A stretch of DNA of 43,787 nucleotides, from positions 1 through 43,787 of the forward strand of contig CAMDOF010000051.1 in NCBI GenBank assembly GCA_945903465.1, given 5' to 3'. This stretch comes from Opitutus sp. GAS368 (GTDB taxonomy: Bacteria; Verrucomicrobiota; Verrucomicrobiia; Opitutales; Opitutaceae). Positions within the stretch are counted from its first letter, which is position 1, and each line of letters opens with the position of its first letter. Below are positions 8,336-16,286 of this stretch, in pieces. The notes below the pieces were generated by a model, which was not told the origin of the DNA, ran no database searches, and worked only from the letters and a program-made list of their open reading frames with translations. Both the position numbers and the translations under genes were made by a program.

Positions 8336-9510
8336 GCCGCCAACGAGAGTGGCATTGCCCGCAAGCGCGCGTAGAAGGCCTGGAGCGGTGGCAGGAATTC
8401 AAAGACGTGAAAAATGAGCGAGGCGTGTTGGACTGGTTGCGCCCCTGCCCTTGCCCGCACTTCTCTCACCGACCCGCTGGGAAAATACGCTTTGTGAGCC
8501 TGCTTGAAGGCAAAGAGCGAGGGCGCTTCCGCGACCAGCACCGCTTCCTCGTTTTCCGCAAAAAGAATCAAGGCCGGCGCCGTGCTTAACGGCAGCAACT
8601 CGGGCCCAAAATAATCCGTCGGGGCCTTCATCGCCACCATCGCTTGCATACGCTCGCACGCCCCGGTCGTCGTGATCCCGCCCACGGCGCCCTCCACGCT
8701 GGTGCGGAGCGCCTTCAGCTCCGCCCCGGTCATCAGCCGCAGCAGCGCCGCCTGGTTCTGCGTCCCCGCCGCAAACATCCGTTTGAAAACCAAGCGGGAC
8801 CGCTCCACCGCCGCCGCGCTCGGGGGCCTCAGTGGATTGAGATAGGGCTGCACCGCGCGGCCCAGCAGCGTCGCGGGTTTCGCCACCGCGGGTGAAAGCA
8901 CATCCGCCACACAGGCGACCGGGCTCACTAACACCACCCCGGCCAGCGCCACGGAAGTACCCTTTTCCTTGTGCCGCCGCAGCCACTCCAAAACGATCCC
9001 CGCGCCAAAACTTACGCCAAACACGACCGGTCGTTGTCCCGACAAACTCAATTCGGCCACGAGGTCGTCAAGCTGGGCGCAGATTAAATCCAACGAAAAG
9101 CCCACGCGGGAATACTGCAGCGAATAAAGCGCACCCGCCTGCAAAAAAAATCGCCGGAGCAAAAAAACCTGCGCATCGGAGTCTGGGACAAACCCACCCA
9201 GCACAATCGTCGGAGTCAGCCCCCGCCCGCTCTCCCTCGTAACCGTCGCTCGCTGGTGCCACGCGACCTTCCCACTCTCTAGGAGCATTTCCTGCGCCCG
9301 CCGAATGGCCGGAAGGTAAGGAAGCACTCTCGATGGCCGCCAGCGATTTTCAGTCGTGCGGAAGAACGTATGCAGCGGCCGCAGCGGTGCCGCGTGCAGC
9401 CAGGAGTACCAAGAGACGTCAGCAGCAAAAGGAAGAGCGGGCATCGTTGACAAACGAAGAAGCGCCACTCCGCCCGCAATCGCCAACGGCAATCGCCACC
9501 CCATTTTCAC
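8332..9510 (-). CDS. Alpha/beta hydrolase (esterase or acyltransferase-like)
   Basis: A 392-aa alpha/beta-hydrolase-fold protein. An N-terminal hydrophobic segment ('LPLAIAGGVALLRL') may anchor it to the membrane. The strand 'TPTIVLGGFVPD' precedes the nucleophile elbow 'FGVSFGAGI', with Ser167 in G-x-S-x-G. The likely catalytic His lies in 'QHASLIFHVFEF' close to the C terminus, and an acid residue in 'FAENEEAVLV'. The start is GTG 9510 or the nearby ATG 9504. The gene is 42 bp after ppk1 and overlaps the GH3 gene by 4 bp. Pairing with an acyl-activating GH3 enzyme suggests work on acyl esters or thioesters, but the substrate cannot be read from the sequence. Confidence 0.8.
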   Translation of the reverse strand: MKMGWRLPLAIAGGVALLRLSTMPALPFAADVSWYSWLHAAPLRPLHTFFRTTENRWRPSRVLPYLPAIRRAQEMLLESGKVAWHQRATVTRESGRGLTPTIVLGGFVPDSDAQVFLLRRFFLQAGALYSLQYSRVGFSLDLICAQLDDLVAELSLSGQRPVVFGVSFGAGIVLEWLRRHKEKGTSVALAGVVLVSPVACVADVLSPAVAKPATLLGRAVQPYLNPLRPPSAAAVERSRLVFKRMFAAGTQNQAALLRLMTGAELKALRTSVEGAVGGITTTGACERMQAMVAMKAPTDYFGPELLPLSTAPALILFAENEEAVLVAEAPSLFAFKQAHKAYFPSGSVREVRARAGAQPVQHASLIFHVFEFLPPLQAFYARLRAMPLSLAA

Positions 9511-9552
9511 ATTCCCGAAACCTCAGCGTCACATGCGGCCTCGCCTCGCCGC

Positions 9553-11799
9553 TTAATGGGCGGAAACCTTGGGCTCGAGCGGCGCCATCACCGGTATCAG
9601 CGAGGGCCCGACCAACGATCCCCGCAGACTGGCTGCCGCCATAAAATACTTTTGCGCCCGGAAGGAATCCACGCCGGCCGGCCGCACCGGCAACTGGTAC
9701 GTGCCGTCGGGCTGCAACTCACGCGCATCTTCATTATCGCGCAGCTCGATGGGTAAAATTTCCTGCAGTACCCGCTGGCGCAACTCCGGGCTCTCGATCG
9801 GGAAAATTGCTTCCACCCGCCGGAAAAAGTTACGCGGCATCCAATCAGCGCTGCCAGCGTAGACCAAGGGCTGCCCGCCGTTTTCAAAACAGAAAATGCG
9901 CGCGTGTTCGAGGAACCGTCCGACAATGTTGCGCAAACGAATATTTTCGCTGAGCCCCTTCACGCCAGGTCGCAAGCAACAGGTCGCCCGCACGATTAAA
10001 TCAATCTGGACCCCCGCCTGCGAAGCGGCGTACAGATGCTGGATCGTCTCCGGATCAACCAGCTTGTTCATCTTCGCGATAATGCGCGCCGGCTTACCCG
10101 CAACGGCATTGGCGGTCTCCACCGCAATCAGCTCCTGGATCCGCGCGTGCAGGTTAAAGGGAGCCACCAGGAGGTGAAGAAATTTCGGGGTCCGGCCTAA
10201 ACCTGTCAGCGTGTTAAATAACTGCGAAACCTCTTTCGTAAGATGAGCGCGGCAGGTCAACAGACTGAGATCGGTGTAGAGCCGCGCCGTCTTCGGATTA
10301 TAATTCCCCGTACCTAAATGGACATAGCGCCTCAACACCGCACCTTCCCTCCGCACCACCAGGCAACATTTACAATGAGTTTTATGCCCGACCAATCCAT
10401 AGACGACATGGACGCCAGCCTCCTCCAGTTCACGGGCCCATTTGATATTATTTGCCTCGTCGAAACGCGCCATCAACTCCACTAACGCCGTCACCTGTTT
10501 CCCCGCCAACGAGGCATCGATCAAGGCCCGCACCACCGGAGAATCCCCGCTCGTGCGATAGAGGGTCTGCTTGATCGCCAAGACCGCGGGATCACGAGCC
10601 GCCTGGGCCACAAACTCCACCACCGGCGCAAACGAATCATAAGGATGATGCAGGAGAATATCCCGCTCCCGGAGCAATTCGAACATCTTTTTTTGGCCTA
10701 GTGCGATCGTCGGATCCACCGGCACATACGGAGTAAACTTAAGATCCGGACGATCAATCATCTCATAAATGCTCATCATCCGGAAAAGATTGAGCGGCCC
10801 TTTCAACTGAATTGAATGCTCAAGGCCAATCGACAAATACTTCAGCAACTGCGCCAGGAGCAGGCCATCAACCCCTTCCTCAATTTCGAGCCTGACGGCC
10901 GCGCCCCTTCTTAAATTCCGAAGCTCTTCTTCAATTTTCTTCAGGAGATTCTCCGACTCCTCTTCATCAATATAGAGATCACTGTTCCGCGTGACCCGGA
11001 AGGCGTGAGCCCCCTTTATTTTGTAACCTGGAAACAATTGATCGGCGCACAACTTGATGATTTCGCTCATCAAAATATGCCGGAAGGGCCCGGCCTCCGA
11101 ACCTGCAATCTGCACGATCCGCGGCACACTGCGCGGCACCGGGAGAATAATCATGAGAGAGTCCTGCGGGGTCTTCTCGGGATCGTCGAGGGAGACAAGG
11201 ACATTCAACGTCTTATTTCCCAACAAGGGAAAGGGATGCGCCTGATCGACCGCGAGCGGCGTGAGCACCGGCAAAACTTGGGATTCAAAGTGCGCCCGCA
11301 CCCAAACCCGCTCTCGTTCGTTAAGTTGAGCTGCCGTTCGAAATTCAATGCCTTGCTCGGCCAGCAGCGGCACCAAATCCTTATGCCAACAAGCATACTG
11401 ATCAGAAACCAGCTCAGCCACCGCTTGATAAACCCGCTGGAGATTCTCCCTTGGCGTGAGCCCATCGAGGGTCGCACCGGCGCCGGCGGAGTCGGCCTGC
11501 TGCATTAAACCCGCTATCCTGATCTCGAAAAATTCATCTAAGTTAGAACTGACAATCGCTATAAATTTCACGCGCTCAAGGAGCGGGTTCGTCGCATTTT
11601 TTGCTTGTTCGAGCACGCGGCGATTGAAGGCGAGCCAGCTCTTTTCACGGTTGCCGTAAATCGCGCGACCCGTCGCGAAATCCTCCGCCTTAACCTCCGC
11701 TGGGTTAACCTCCGCTGGGCGCTTCCTCGCTGCCGGCGTTGAGCCCGCGCGGCGTTTATTCGAAATCGGAGGATTCATCGGACCATCATTCAAAATCAT
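9553..11799 (-). CDS. ppk1: Polyphosphate kinase 1
   Basis: Ppk1 reversibly moves the gamma-phosphate of ATP onto inorganic polyphosphate. With ATG 11799 the protein is 748 aa. The N-terminal domain begins with '[16 protein letters not shown]' and '[15 protein letters not shown]', both family hallmarks. The catalytic phospholipase-D-like halves hold 'GHKTHCK' (His472, the phospho-histidine equivalent to E. coli His435) and 'EHARIFCF' (His632, equivalent to His592), with '[15 protein letters not shown]' near the end. The first ~40 residues are a basic Pro/Ala-rich extension. The open frame runs further to 11943 but would then overlap plcP by about 100 bp, so I prefer 11799; ATG 11778 is also possible. 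It lies 40 bp after plcP in the same run. Confidence 0.95.
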   Translation of the reverse strand: MILNDGPMNPPISNKRRAGSTPAARKRPAEVNPAEVKAEDFATGRAIYGNREKSWLAFNRRVLEQAKNATNPLLERVKFIAIVSSNLDEFFEIRIAGLMQQADSAGAGATLDGLTPRENLQRVYQAVAELVSDQYACWHKDLVPLLAEQGIEFRTAAQLNERERVWVRAHFESQVLPVLTPLAVDQAHPFPLLGNKTLNVLVSLDDPEKTPQDSLMIILPVPRSVPRIVQIAGSEAGPFRHILMSEIIKLCADQLFPGYKIKGAHAFRVTRNSDLYIDEEESENLLKKIEEELRNLRRGAAVRLEIEEGVDGLLLAQLLKYLSIGLEHSIQLKGPLNLFRMMSIYEMIDRPDLKFTPYVPVDPTIALGQKKMFELLRERDILLHHPYDSFAPVVEFVAQAARDPAVLAIKQTLYRTSGDSPVVRALIDASLAGKQVTALVELMARFDEANNIKWARELEEAGVHVVYGLVGHKTHCKCCLVVRREGAVLRRYVHLGTGNYNPKTARLYTDLSLLTCRAHLTKEVSQLFNTLTGLGRTPKFLHLLVAPFNLHARIQELIAVETANAVAGKPARIIAKMNKLVDPETIQHLYAASQAGVQIDLIVRATCCLRPGVKGLSENIRLRNIVGRFLEHARIFCFENGGQPLVYAGSADWMPRNFFRRVEAIFPIESPELRQRVLQEILPIELRDNEDARELQPDGTYQLPVRPAGVDSFRAQKYFMAAASLRGSLVGPSLIPVMAPLEPKVSAH

Positions 11800-11839
11800 C
11801 GGAGCCTGACCAGACGGCAATTTCAGCGTGACCCAATCG

Positions 11840-12676
11840 TCACACAGCGTCCTCAACTCCGTCACGTGCGAGGCCCGGCGACGCCCCATCGGCATTTCCG
11901 GTTTCTTCTGCCTCGGTCGGGGGCATGGGATAATCCCGCACAAACTGGGAAAACTCGATCAGCTCAAAACGCCCGTCCGCGTGCTCCACGATTGCCGTCA
12001 AGGACTCGACCCAATCACCCGAATTGAGGTAATGGATTTCCCCGATCATCTTATCGGCCGAGGTATGAATATGCCCGCACATCACCCCAACGCACTGGCG
12101 GCGGCGGGCCAGCGAGGCGATGTGCCCTTCGAAATTCGAGATATAATTCACGGCCTCTTTTACCCGCGCCTTAATCGCCCTACTCAACGACCAATACGGT
12201 TTCCCCCGCCAACAACGCCAGGCATTATAGGCGCGATTCAGGCGCAAAAGCGCGGTGTAACCCCAGTCTCCCAGATGCGCTAGAAACACAAAATTTTTCG
12301 TCACCGAGTCAAAAATATCACCGTGCAAGACCAGATACCTCCCGCGCGGCCCCTCATGAATGTGATCCTCCACGATGCTGAGGTTCTCGAAATCGAGCGG
12401 CAAAAAACTGGCGAGCATATCGTCATGATTTCCCCGTAAATAAATCACCCGCGTGTCCCGTTTCTCTATTTTCTTCAGGATAATCCGGATAAATCGCGTG
12501 TGCGCCTTCGTCCAATGGCCGCTACGCCGAAGTTGCCAGCCATCAATGATATCACCGTTGAGAATCAGTTTCTCGCACCGCACATGCCGTAAAAAATGAT
12601 TCACCTGCTCCGCCTTGGATTCAGTGGAACCGAGATGGACATCAGAAATGATGACGGTGCGGACGTGGAGTTTCAT
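11840..12676 (-). CDS. plcP: PlcP-like calcineurin-type metallophosphoesterase (LpxH-related)
   Basis: A 278-aa metallophosphoesterase with every metal-binding block: 'SDVHLG' (11-16), 'GDIIDGW' (41-47), 'GNHDD' (82-86), 'LHGDIFD' (117-123) and 'CGHIHT' (200-205). Its extent and motifs such as '[20 protein letters not shown]' and '[17 protein letters not shown]' resemble the PlcP phospholipase C group. Those enzymes remove phospho-head-groups from phosphatidylglycerol or phosphatidylethanolamine to give diacylglycerol during phosphate limitation. It looks less like LpxH of the lipid A pathway. Location next to glycolipid glycosyltransferases and a diacylglycerol kinase supports this. It starts 5 bp after the kinase gene stops. 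Alternative: a UDP-2,3-diacylglucosamine hydrolase-like enzyme. Fold certain; PlcP role likely. Confidence 0.8.
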   Translation of the reverse strand: MKLHVRTVIISDVHLGSTESKAEQVNHFLRHVRCEKLILNGDIIDGWQLRRSGHWTKAHTRFIRIILKKIEKRDTRVIYLRGNHDDMLASFLPLDFENLSIVEDHIHEGPRGRYLVLHGDIFDSVTKNFVFLAHLGDWGYTALLRLNRAYNAWRCWRGKPYWSLSRAIKARVKEAVNYISNFEGHIASLARRRQCVGVMCGHIHTSADKMIGEIHYLNSGDWVESLTAIVEHADGRFELIEFSQFVRDYPMPPTEAEETGNADGASPGLARDGVEDAV

Positions 12677-12681
12677 TGAAA

Positions 12682-13617
12682 TTACAAGGTGAACGTCGAC
12701 GGCGCCAGTGGGGGCACGTTTGTCGCCATGATCGAGCCAGCTGGCACGATGACGCGGAGACTGCGCGGGCGCACGCTCACCTCAATCAGTGCGGTGGTCG
12801 CATGCGTCTCCCCATCCGTATGAATCAGGCCCGAGGCGGCCCGTTCGATCGTAAAGCGCGCTTTTGTCAACCGGAAGACGCTGCGGCTGTGGCTGATGTT
12901 CCCGAAAAACAAGCGCGGTACAAGGAGCGACGCACCCAGCCACCCGAGCGGACGAATCGCGACCAGATCCAGTCGCCCATCATCCGCGCGAGCACCGGGC
13001 GCAATCCGCGCGTTGTTGCCGTATTGGTCCGAGTTCGCCACGGCAATTAGAAGCACCTCCAGTTCGGTGCGGCTGGCACCCGAGGTAATCCGACACTGTT
13101 CGCTCCTGAATTTCCGCAACGCACCAACCCCCACGCGCGCATAAGCCGCCAGACCGCGATGCTTACTTTGATTAAAAGCCGCACTGACTTCGGCGTCAAA
13201 ACCGAGGCCCATCGCATTAAAAAACGGCCGGCCGTTAGCGAGACCGGTATCGATGGCCACGATTCGCCCATCGGCCCCAGTAGCGAGTTGCAGCGCCGCC
13301 GAGGGCGTCCGGGCAACCTCGAGATGCCGGGCCAGACCATTGCCTGAGCCGCAGGGGACGAGGCCAAGCGCGGCCGGCCCGCCCACCAGCCCCTGCGCGA
13401 CTTCGTTCATGGTGCCATCCCCCCCCACCGCGACGACGACGGAGGCCCCGGCCGCCACCGCCGCGCGCGCCAGTTGAGTCGCGTGGCCCGGCCCTTCCGT
13501 GACGAGCAGTTCCGCATCGAGCGAACGAGCCGAGATAAATGATCGGATATCATCCCCGAGCCCGGGCCGCCGCCGATTGCGACCGGAATGCGGATTAAAA
13601 ATTATCCGAAGCTTCAT
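12682..13617 (-). CDS. Diacylglycerol kinase-family lipid kinase (YegS/DgkB type)
   Basis: This family phosphorylates diacylglycerol or related lipids with ATP. The ATG at 13617 overlaps the stop of the upstream glycosyltransferase (ATGA) and gives 311 aa; the longer open frame to 13752 is not needed. Motifs are 'IIFNPHSGRN' (5-13), the glycine-rich 'GGDGTMNE' (65-72), 'PCGSGNGLAR' (88-97) and 'GLGFDAEVS'. The C-terminal beta-rich domain ends in a 'DGE' loop typical of the family. In this operon it would turn diacylglycerol released by PlcP back to phosphatidic acid, competing with glycosylation of the same diacylglycerol. Sphingosine-kinase-like or other lipid substrates are possible. Confidence 0.9.
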   Translation of the reverse strand: MKLRIIFNPHSGRNRRRPGLGDDIRSFISARSLDAELLVTEGPGHATQLARAAVAAGASVVVAVGGDGTMNEVAQGLVGGPAALGLVPCGSGNGLARHLEVARTPSAALQLATGADGRIVAIDTGLANGRPFFNAMGLGFDAEVSAAFNQSKHRGLAAYARVGVGALRKFRSEQCRITSGASRTELEVLLIAVANSDQYGNNARIAPGARADDGRLDLVAIRPLGWLGASLLVPRLFFGNISHSRSVFRLTKARFTIERAASGLIHTDGETHATTALIEVSVRPRSLRVIVPAGSIMATNVPPLAPSTFTL

Positions 13618-14771
13618 GGCTGTGGCAACGCGCCCGTCATCTTCCCCGCCGCGACTGGCAACGCCAACCGCGACTGCTCGAGTGCCTCCACGATCTGCTG
13701 GGCGGCATCCGGTCGACTGAGGGGAGCCAACGCCTGGCGCCACTCGCGCCACACCCGTCCCCCCTCCTTAAACGCCCGTTCCAATTCGGCCACCACCGCC
13801 GCCGGCGACTCCGCCAACGCCCCGACTCCATACCGGCGCAAGAGCTCGTAGTTACCCTCCTCTTGCCCTGGAACAATTTGATTCACGATCATCGGACAGC
13901 GGGCCGCGAGCGCTTCCTGCGTCGTGGCACCACCCGCCTTGCTGATCACCACATGATGCGTCATGAGCAAACGGGGGATCTCATGCGTCCATCCCAAAAT
14001 CTTGGTGGGAAATTTCCGGCCAACGGCCAGCTCGGTTAATTTATGGTGGAGCGCCTCGTCGCGACCCACGGTACAAGTAATCTCCCAATCCGTGGTCGAT
14101 AATAACCGGCGAACGGTTTCAATCGCGCCGCGCGTACCTGAATTAATGATACACAAGACGCGCGGCGTAGCCCCAGCGCCGAGGTCAGGGGGCGAAAGCT
14201 CGGCGGCGTTGCTCTTAAAAAAATCTGAAACGGGAAACCCGAGGACACGCAGACGGTCGCGGGGGAGGCCGGCTCGTTGCATGACCTCGGCGGAATCTTC
14301 GTTGGGTAAAAACCAACCGGCCGCACCGGCGCGCCACCACAGGGAATTAATCGTGATGGAATCCGTGACGACGTTAAAAAATGGGACCCGCAAACGCTGT
14401 TCGCGCGCCAGTGCCGCGAGCATGAACGCATAAACGGGGTAGGTACAGGCGATGACGCCCGGGGCCTCCTGCTCGATCAGGGCCGCGAGGGCCCGCTTCT
14501 CCGCGCGGAACATCCCGAGGAGCGGCGCGGCCGACCGCGAGTGATCGAGCCAGTCGTAAAACCGACTCCATAGCTTGGGTGCGCGGTTGATCCACAGGAT
14601 GTAGCCACGACGCGCGGCGGCGTTGAAGCGCGGGGAAGCGAGCGCGAAGGGGTCGGCGACCCGCGCGTAGCCTTCACCGAAAACGCTCTCCCCGGCAGCC
14701 ATCAGCGCCCGCGCAGCCGCATTATGGCCCTCGCCAAAACCGGCGGTAAGAATCAAGAGCCGCGTTTTCAT
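13614..14771 (-). CDS. MGDG synthase-like glycosyltransferase (GT28, UgtP type)
   Basis: A 385-aa GT28/MurG-fold enzyme of the group that adds sugar to diacylglycerol (plant MGDG synthase, bacterial UgtP). The N-terminal acceptor domain carries 'TAGFGEGHNAAARAL' (9-23), the GxGH signature of MGDG synthases. The middle has 'ACTYPVYAFML' and 'VTDSITINSLWW' (the VTD motif). The C-terminal nucleotide-sugar site has 'ISKAGGATTQEALAARCPMI' and 'PGQEEGNYELL', matching the GGxTxxE and PGQExxN motifs of the family. No membrane segment is seen, so it is probably a peripheral inner-membrane enzyme. It overlaps both neighbours by 4 bp. The product is likely a glycosyl-diacylglycerol; the sugar cannot be told. 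Confidence 0.88.
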   Translation of the reverse strand: MKTRLLILTAGFGEGHNAAARALMAAGESVFGEGYARVADPFALASPRFNAAARRGYILWINRAPKLWSRFYDWLDHSRSAAPLLGMFRAEKRALAALIEQEAPGVIACTYPVYAFMLAALAREQRLRVPFFNVVTDSITINSLWWRAGAAGWFLPNEDSAEVMQRAGLPRDRLRVLGFPVSDFFKSNAAELSPPDLGAGATPRVLCIINSGTRGAIETVRRLLSTTDWEITCTVGRDEALHHKLTELAVGRKFPTKILGWTHEIPRLLMTHHVVISKAGGATTQEALAARCPMIVNQIVPGQEEGNYELLRRYGVGALAESPAAVVAELERAFKEGGRVWREWRQALAPLSRPDAAQQIVEALEQSRLALPVAAGKMTGALPQP

Positions 14772-15931
14772 AAGTTCAGCCCGAGGGTGGGACCGCCGAT
14801 CCGGACTCGCGCAACGGCGGCCAGCTCGGTTTCAAAACCACCGATGACGGCCTCCCAAGACTGGCTCTCCACGGCTGACCGGGCGTGCTGACGCACGTGC
14901 GCGCGCAACAGACCGTCGGTCGCCAGGAGTACAGCGGCATCAACGAGTGCCTCCGGTTCATCGACGGGGACACTCAACCCGGTGCGACCATGATCAACAA
15001 ACTGGCGCGCGGCGGCATAATCGAACCCGGCCACGGCGAGCCCGCTCGCCATCGCCTCCGTGAGCACGTTACCGAAAGTCTCGGTAAGACTCGCGTGGAT
15101 ATAAATATCGGCCGAGGCGTAGTGCCGGGACAAATCGGCCCGTGAAATAAAGCCTGTAAAAACGGCTTCCGGGTGTTCGCGTTGGAGGCGCTCGCGCAAA
15201 GGCCCATCGCCCACTAAGACAAAACGACAACGCGGCTCCGCCTTGCGCATCGCCGCAAACGCCCTGAAAAGGAGCTCATAATTCTTTTCGGCGGCCATTC
15301 GCCCCACATGAATCACCACGGGATCATCGGCCGACGCGGCCCAACTTAACCGCAGCGGCTCAGAACGACGCACCGGATGAAACTGCCATGTATCCACCCC
15401 CCTCGAAAGCAGGCTGACGCGGGCAAACCCGCGCAGCGTGAGTTCCGTGCAAAGCTCGGCTGTCGGGGCAAACGTACGCTCAGTGCGATTGTGGACACGG
15501 CGCAGCCACGCCAACACAAAACGCGCCAGCTGGCCGTAGCCGTAATGCTGAGCGTACGAGTGAAAGTGGGTGTGAAAACTCGAGGTTACCGGCAAGCCGA
15601 GCGCCCGCGCCACCGTGATCGCCGAACTCCCTAAAGGGCCTTCCGTGACCACGTGCACCAAATCGGGCCGTTCCCTCTGCCAATGGCGCCGCAACGCACC
15701 CCAAGCAGGCAGCCCGAGCCGAAGTAACGGGTAACCCGGAATGGGCATGCCGGGCAAGCTCACCACTGCGTAGCTCGGCGCGTTTTCACCTAAAATGCCA
15801 TCATTCCTCCGCGGACGATAAACCGTGACCTTATGACCGCGGCGGCTCAGCTCGCGCGCGATCACCCCAAAAGTCATGGCAACGCCGTTAATTTCTGGAG
15901 GAAACGTTTCGGTAACAATGGCAATTTTCAC
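14768..15931 (-). CDS. GT4 glycosyltransferase (SqdX/Agt/MgtA-like)
   Basis: First gene of the seven-gene run. Start is GTG 15931, 387 aa. The N terminus 'IVTETFPPEINGVAMT' is the hallmark of GT4 enzymes related to SqdX (sulfolipid), Agt (glucosyl/glucuronosyl-diacylglycerol) and the mannosyltransferase MgtA. The donor domain has 'VIHVGRMAAEKNYELLFRAF' and the EX7E motif 'ETFGNVLTEA'. With the adjacent GT28, DAG kinase and PlcP genes, a lipid acceptor (diacylglycerol or glycosyl-diacylglycerol) is the best inference. Without the context it could be any mannosyl- or glucosyltransferase. Its stop overlaps the next start (ATGA). Possible promoter elements lie at 15962-15995. Confidence 0.88.
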   Translation of the reverse strand: MKIAIVTETFPPEINGVAMTFGVIARELSRRGHKVTVYRPRRNDGILGENAPSYAVVSLPGMPIPGYPLLRLGLPAWGALRRHWQRERPDLVHVVTEGPLGSSAITVARALGLPVTSSFHTHFHSYAQHYGYGQLARFVLAWLRRVHNRTERTFAPTAELCTELTLRGFARVSLLSRGVDTWQFHPVRRSEPLRLSWAASADDPVVIHVGRMAAEKNYELLFRAFAAMRKAEPRCRFVLVGDGPLRERLQREHPEAVFTGFISRADLSRHYASADIYIHASLTETFGNVLTEAMASGLAVAGFDYAAARQFVDHGRTGLSVPVDEPEALVDAAVLLATDGLLRAHVRQHARSAVESQSWEAVIGGFETELAAVARVRIGGPTLGLNL

Positions 15932-15961
15932 GCGAGTGGGGGCACGCTTCTTTTTTAACCC

Positions 15962-15995
15962 AGTATTATTTCGAACGGGTGGCTTTTGGGTGACA
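15962..15995 (-). promoter_or_regulatory. Putative PHO box with -10 element
   Basis: On the minus strand TGTCACC-CAAA-AGCCACC (15978-15995) forms an imperfect direct repeat with an 11-bp period, as in PhoB/PhoP sites (consensus CTGTCAT-AWAW-CTGTCAY). Ten bases later comes AATACT (15962-15967), in the place a -10 takes at PhoB promoters, where the box replaces the -35. The expected transcript would start about 24 nt before the GT4 GTG. The second half-site matches weakly, so this is tentative; the gene content downstream makes it plausible. Confidence 0.35.
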
Positions 15996-16182
15996 TTCTC
16001 GAAAATTCACCTGGCCGGGCGTGCCCTAAAACCGCGGCCAACCGTACCCGGCGATGACCCGGTGCGATTGCCCCTCGCTCCCGATTCTGTCGACCAGAAC
16101 CCCGGTGGATGAGCGGATCGCTCCCCCGCGGCCCCGGCCATCGTGCTCCCTTTCACCGATCCAGCCGAAACGCCCTGAACCA

Positions 16183-16257
16183 CGTCGACCGGTGGCGTCG
16201 ACCGGTGGCGTCGACCGGTGGCGTCGACCGGTGGCGTCGACCGGTGGCGTCGACCGT
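16183..16257. repeat. 13-bp tandem repeat array (five full copies plus a partial)
   Basis: CGTCGACCGGTGG is repeated exactly, with copies beginning at 16183, 16196, 16209, 16222 and 16235 and a partial sixth at 16248. Each unit contains two short palindromes, GTCGAC and ACCGGT. The 13-bp period is not a multiple of three and the array lies outside genes, so it is not protein-coding. It sits about 250 bp upstream of the GT4 operon start. It could be an iteron-like protein-binding array or a simple variable-number repeat. Confidence 0.9.
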
Positions 16258-16286
16258 CGCATCCCCCCCCTCACCGGCTTCGCCCG

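Larger units (their letters stand above)
15932..16286. promoter_or_regulatory. Upstream region of the lipid/polyphosphate operon
   Basis: About 355 bp with no gene lies between the stop of the ClC gene and the GTG of the GT4 gene. It holds, in order away from the GT4 start, an AAGAAG stretch, a PHO-box-like promoter (15962-15995) and a 13-bp tandem repeat array (16183-16257). A run of eight C follows before the ClC stop. I read it as the control region of the seven-gene operon. Confidence 0.55.

Noticed and set aside
11840..12676. Annotation as lipid A enzyme LpxH
   Set aside because: Motif style in the second half and the glycolipid neighbourhood fit PlcP better; kept only as an alternative.
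13926..13950. TGGCAC followed by TTGC as a sigma-54 promoter
   Set aside because: The spacing is 8 bp instead of 5 and the site lies inside the GT28 coding sequence.
16183..16257. 13-bp repeats as a CRISPR array or plasmid-type replication origin
   Set aside because: There are no spacers and the unit is too short for CRISPR. No rep gene, DnaA boxes or AT-rich region is nearby, so an origin is not supported.
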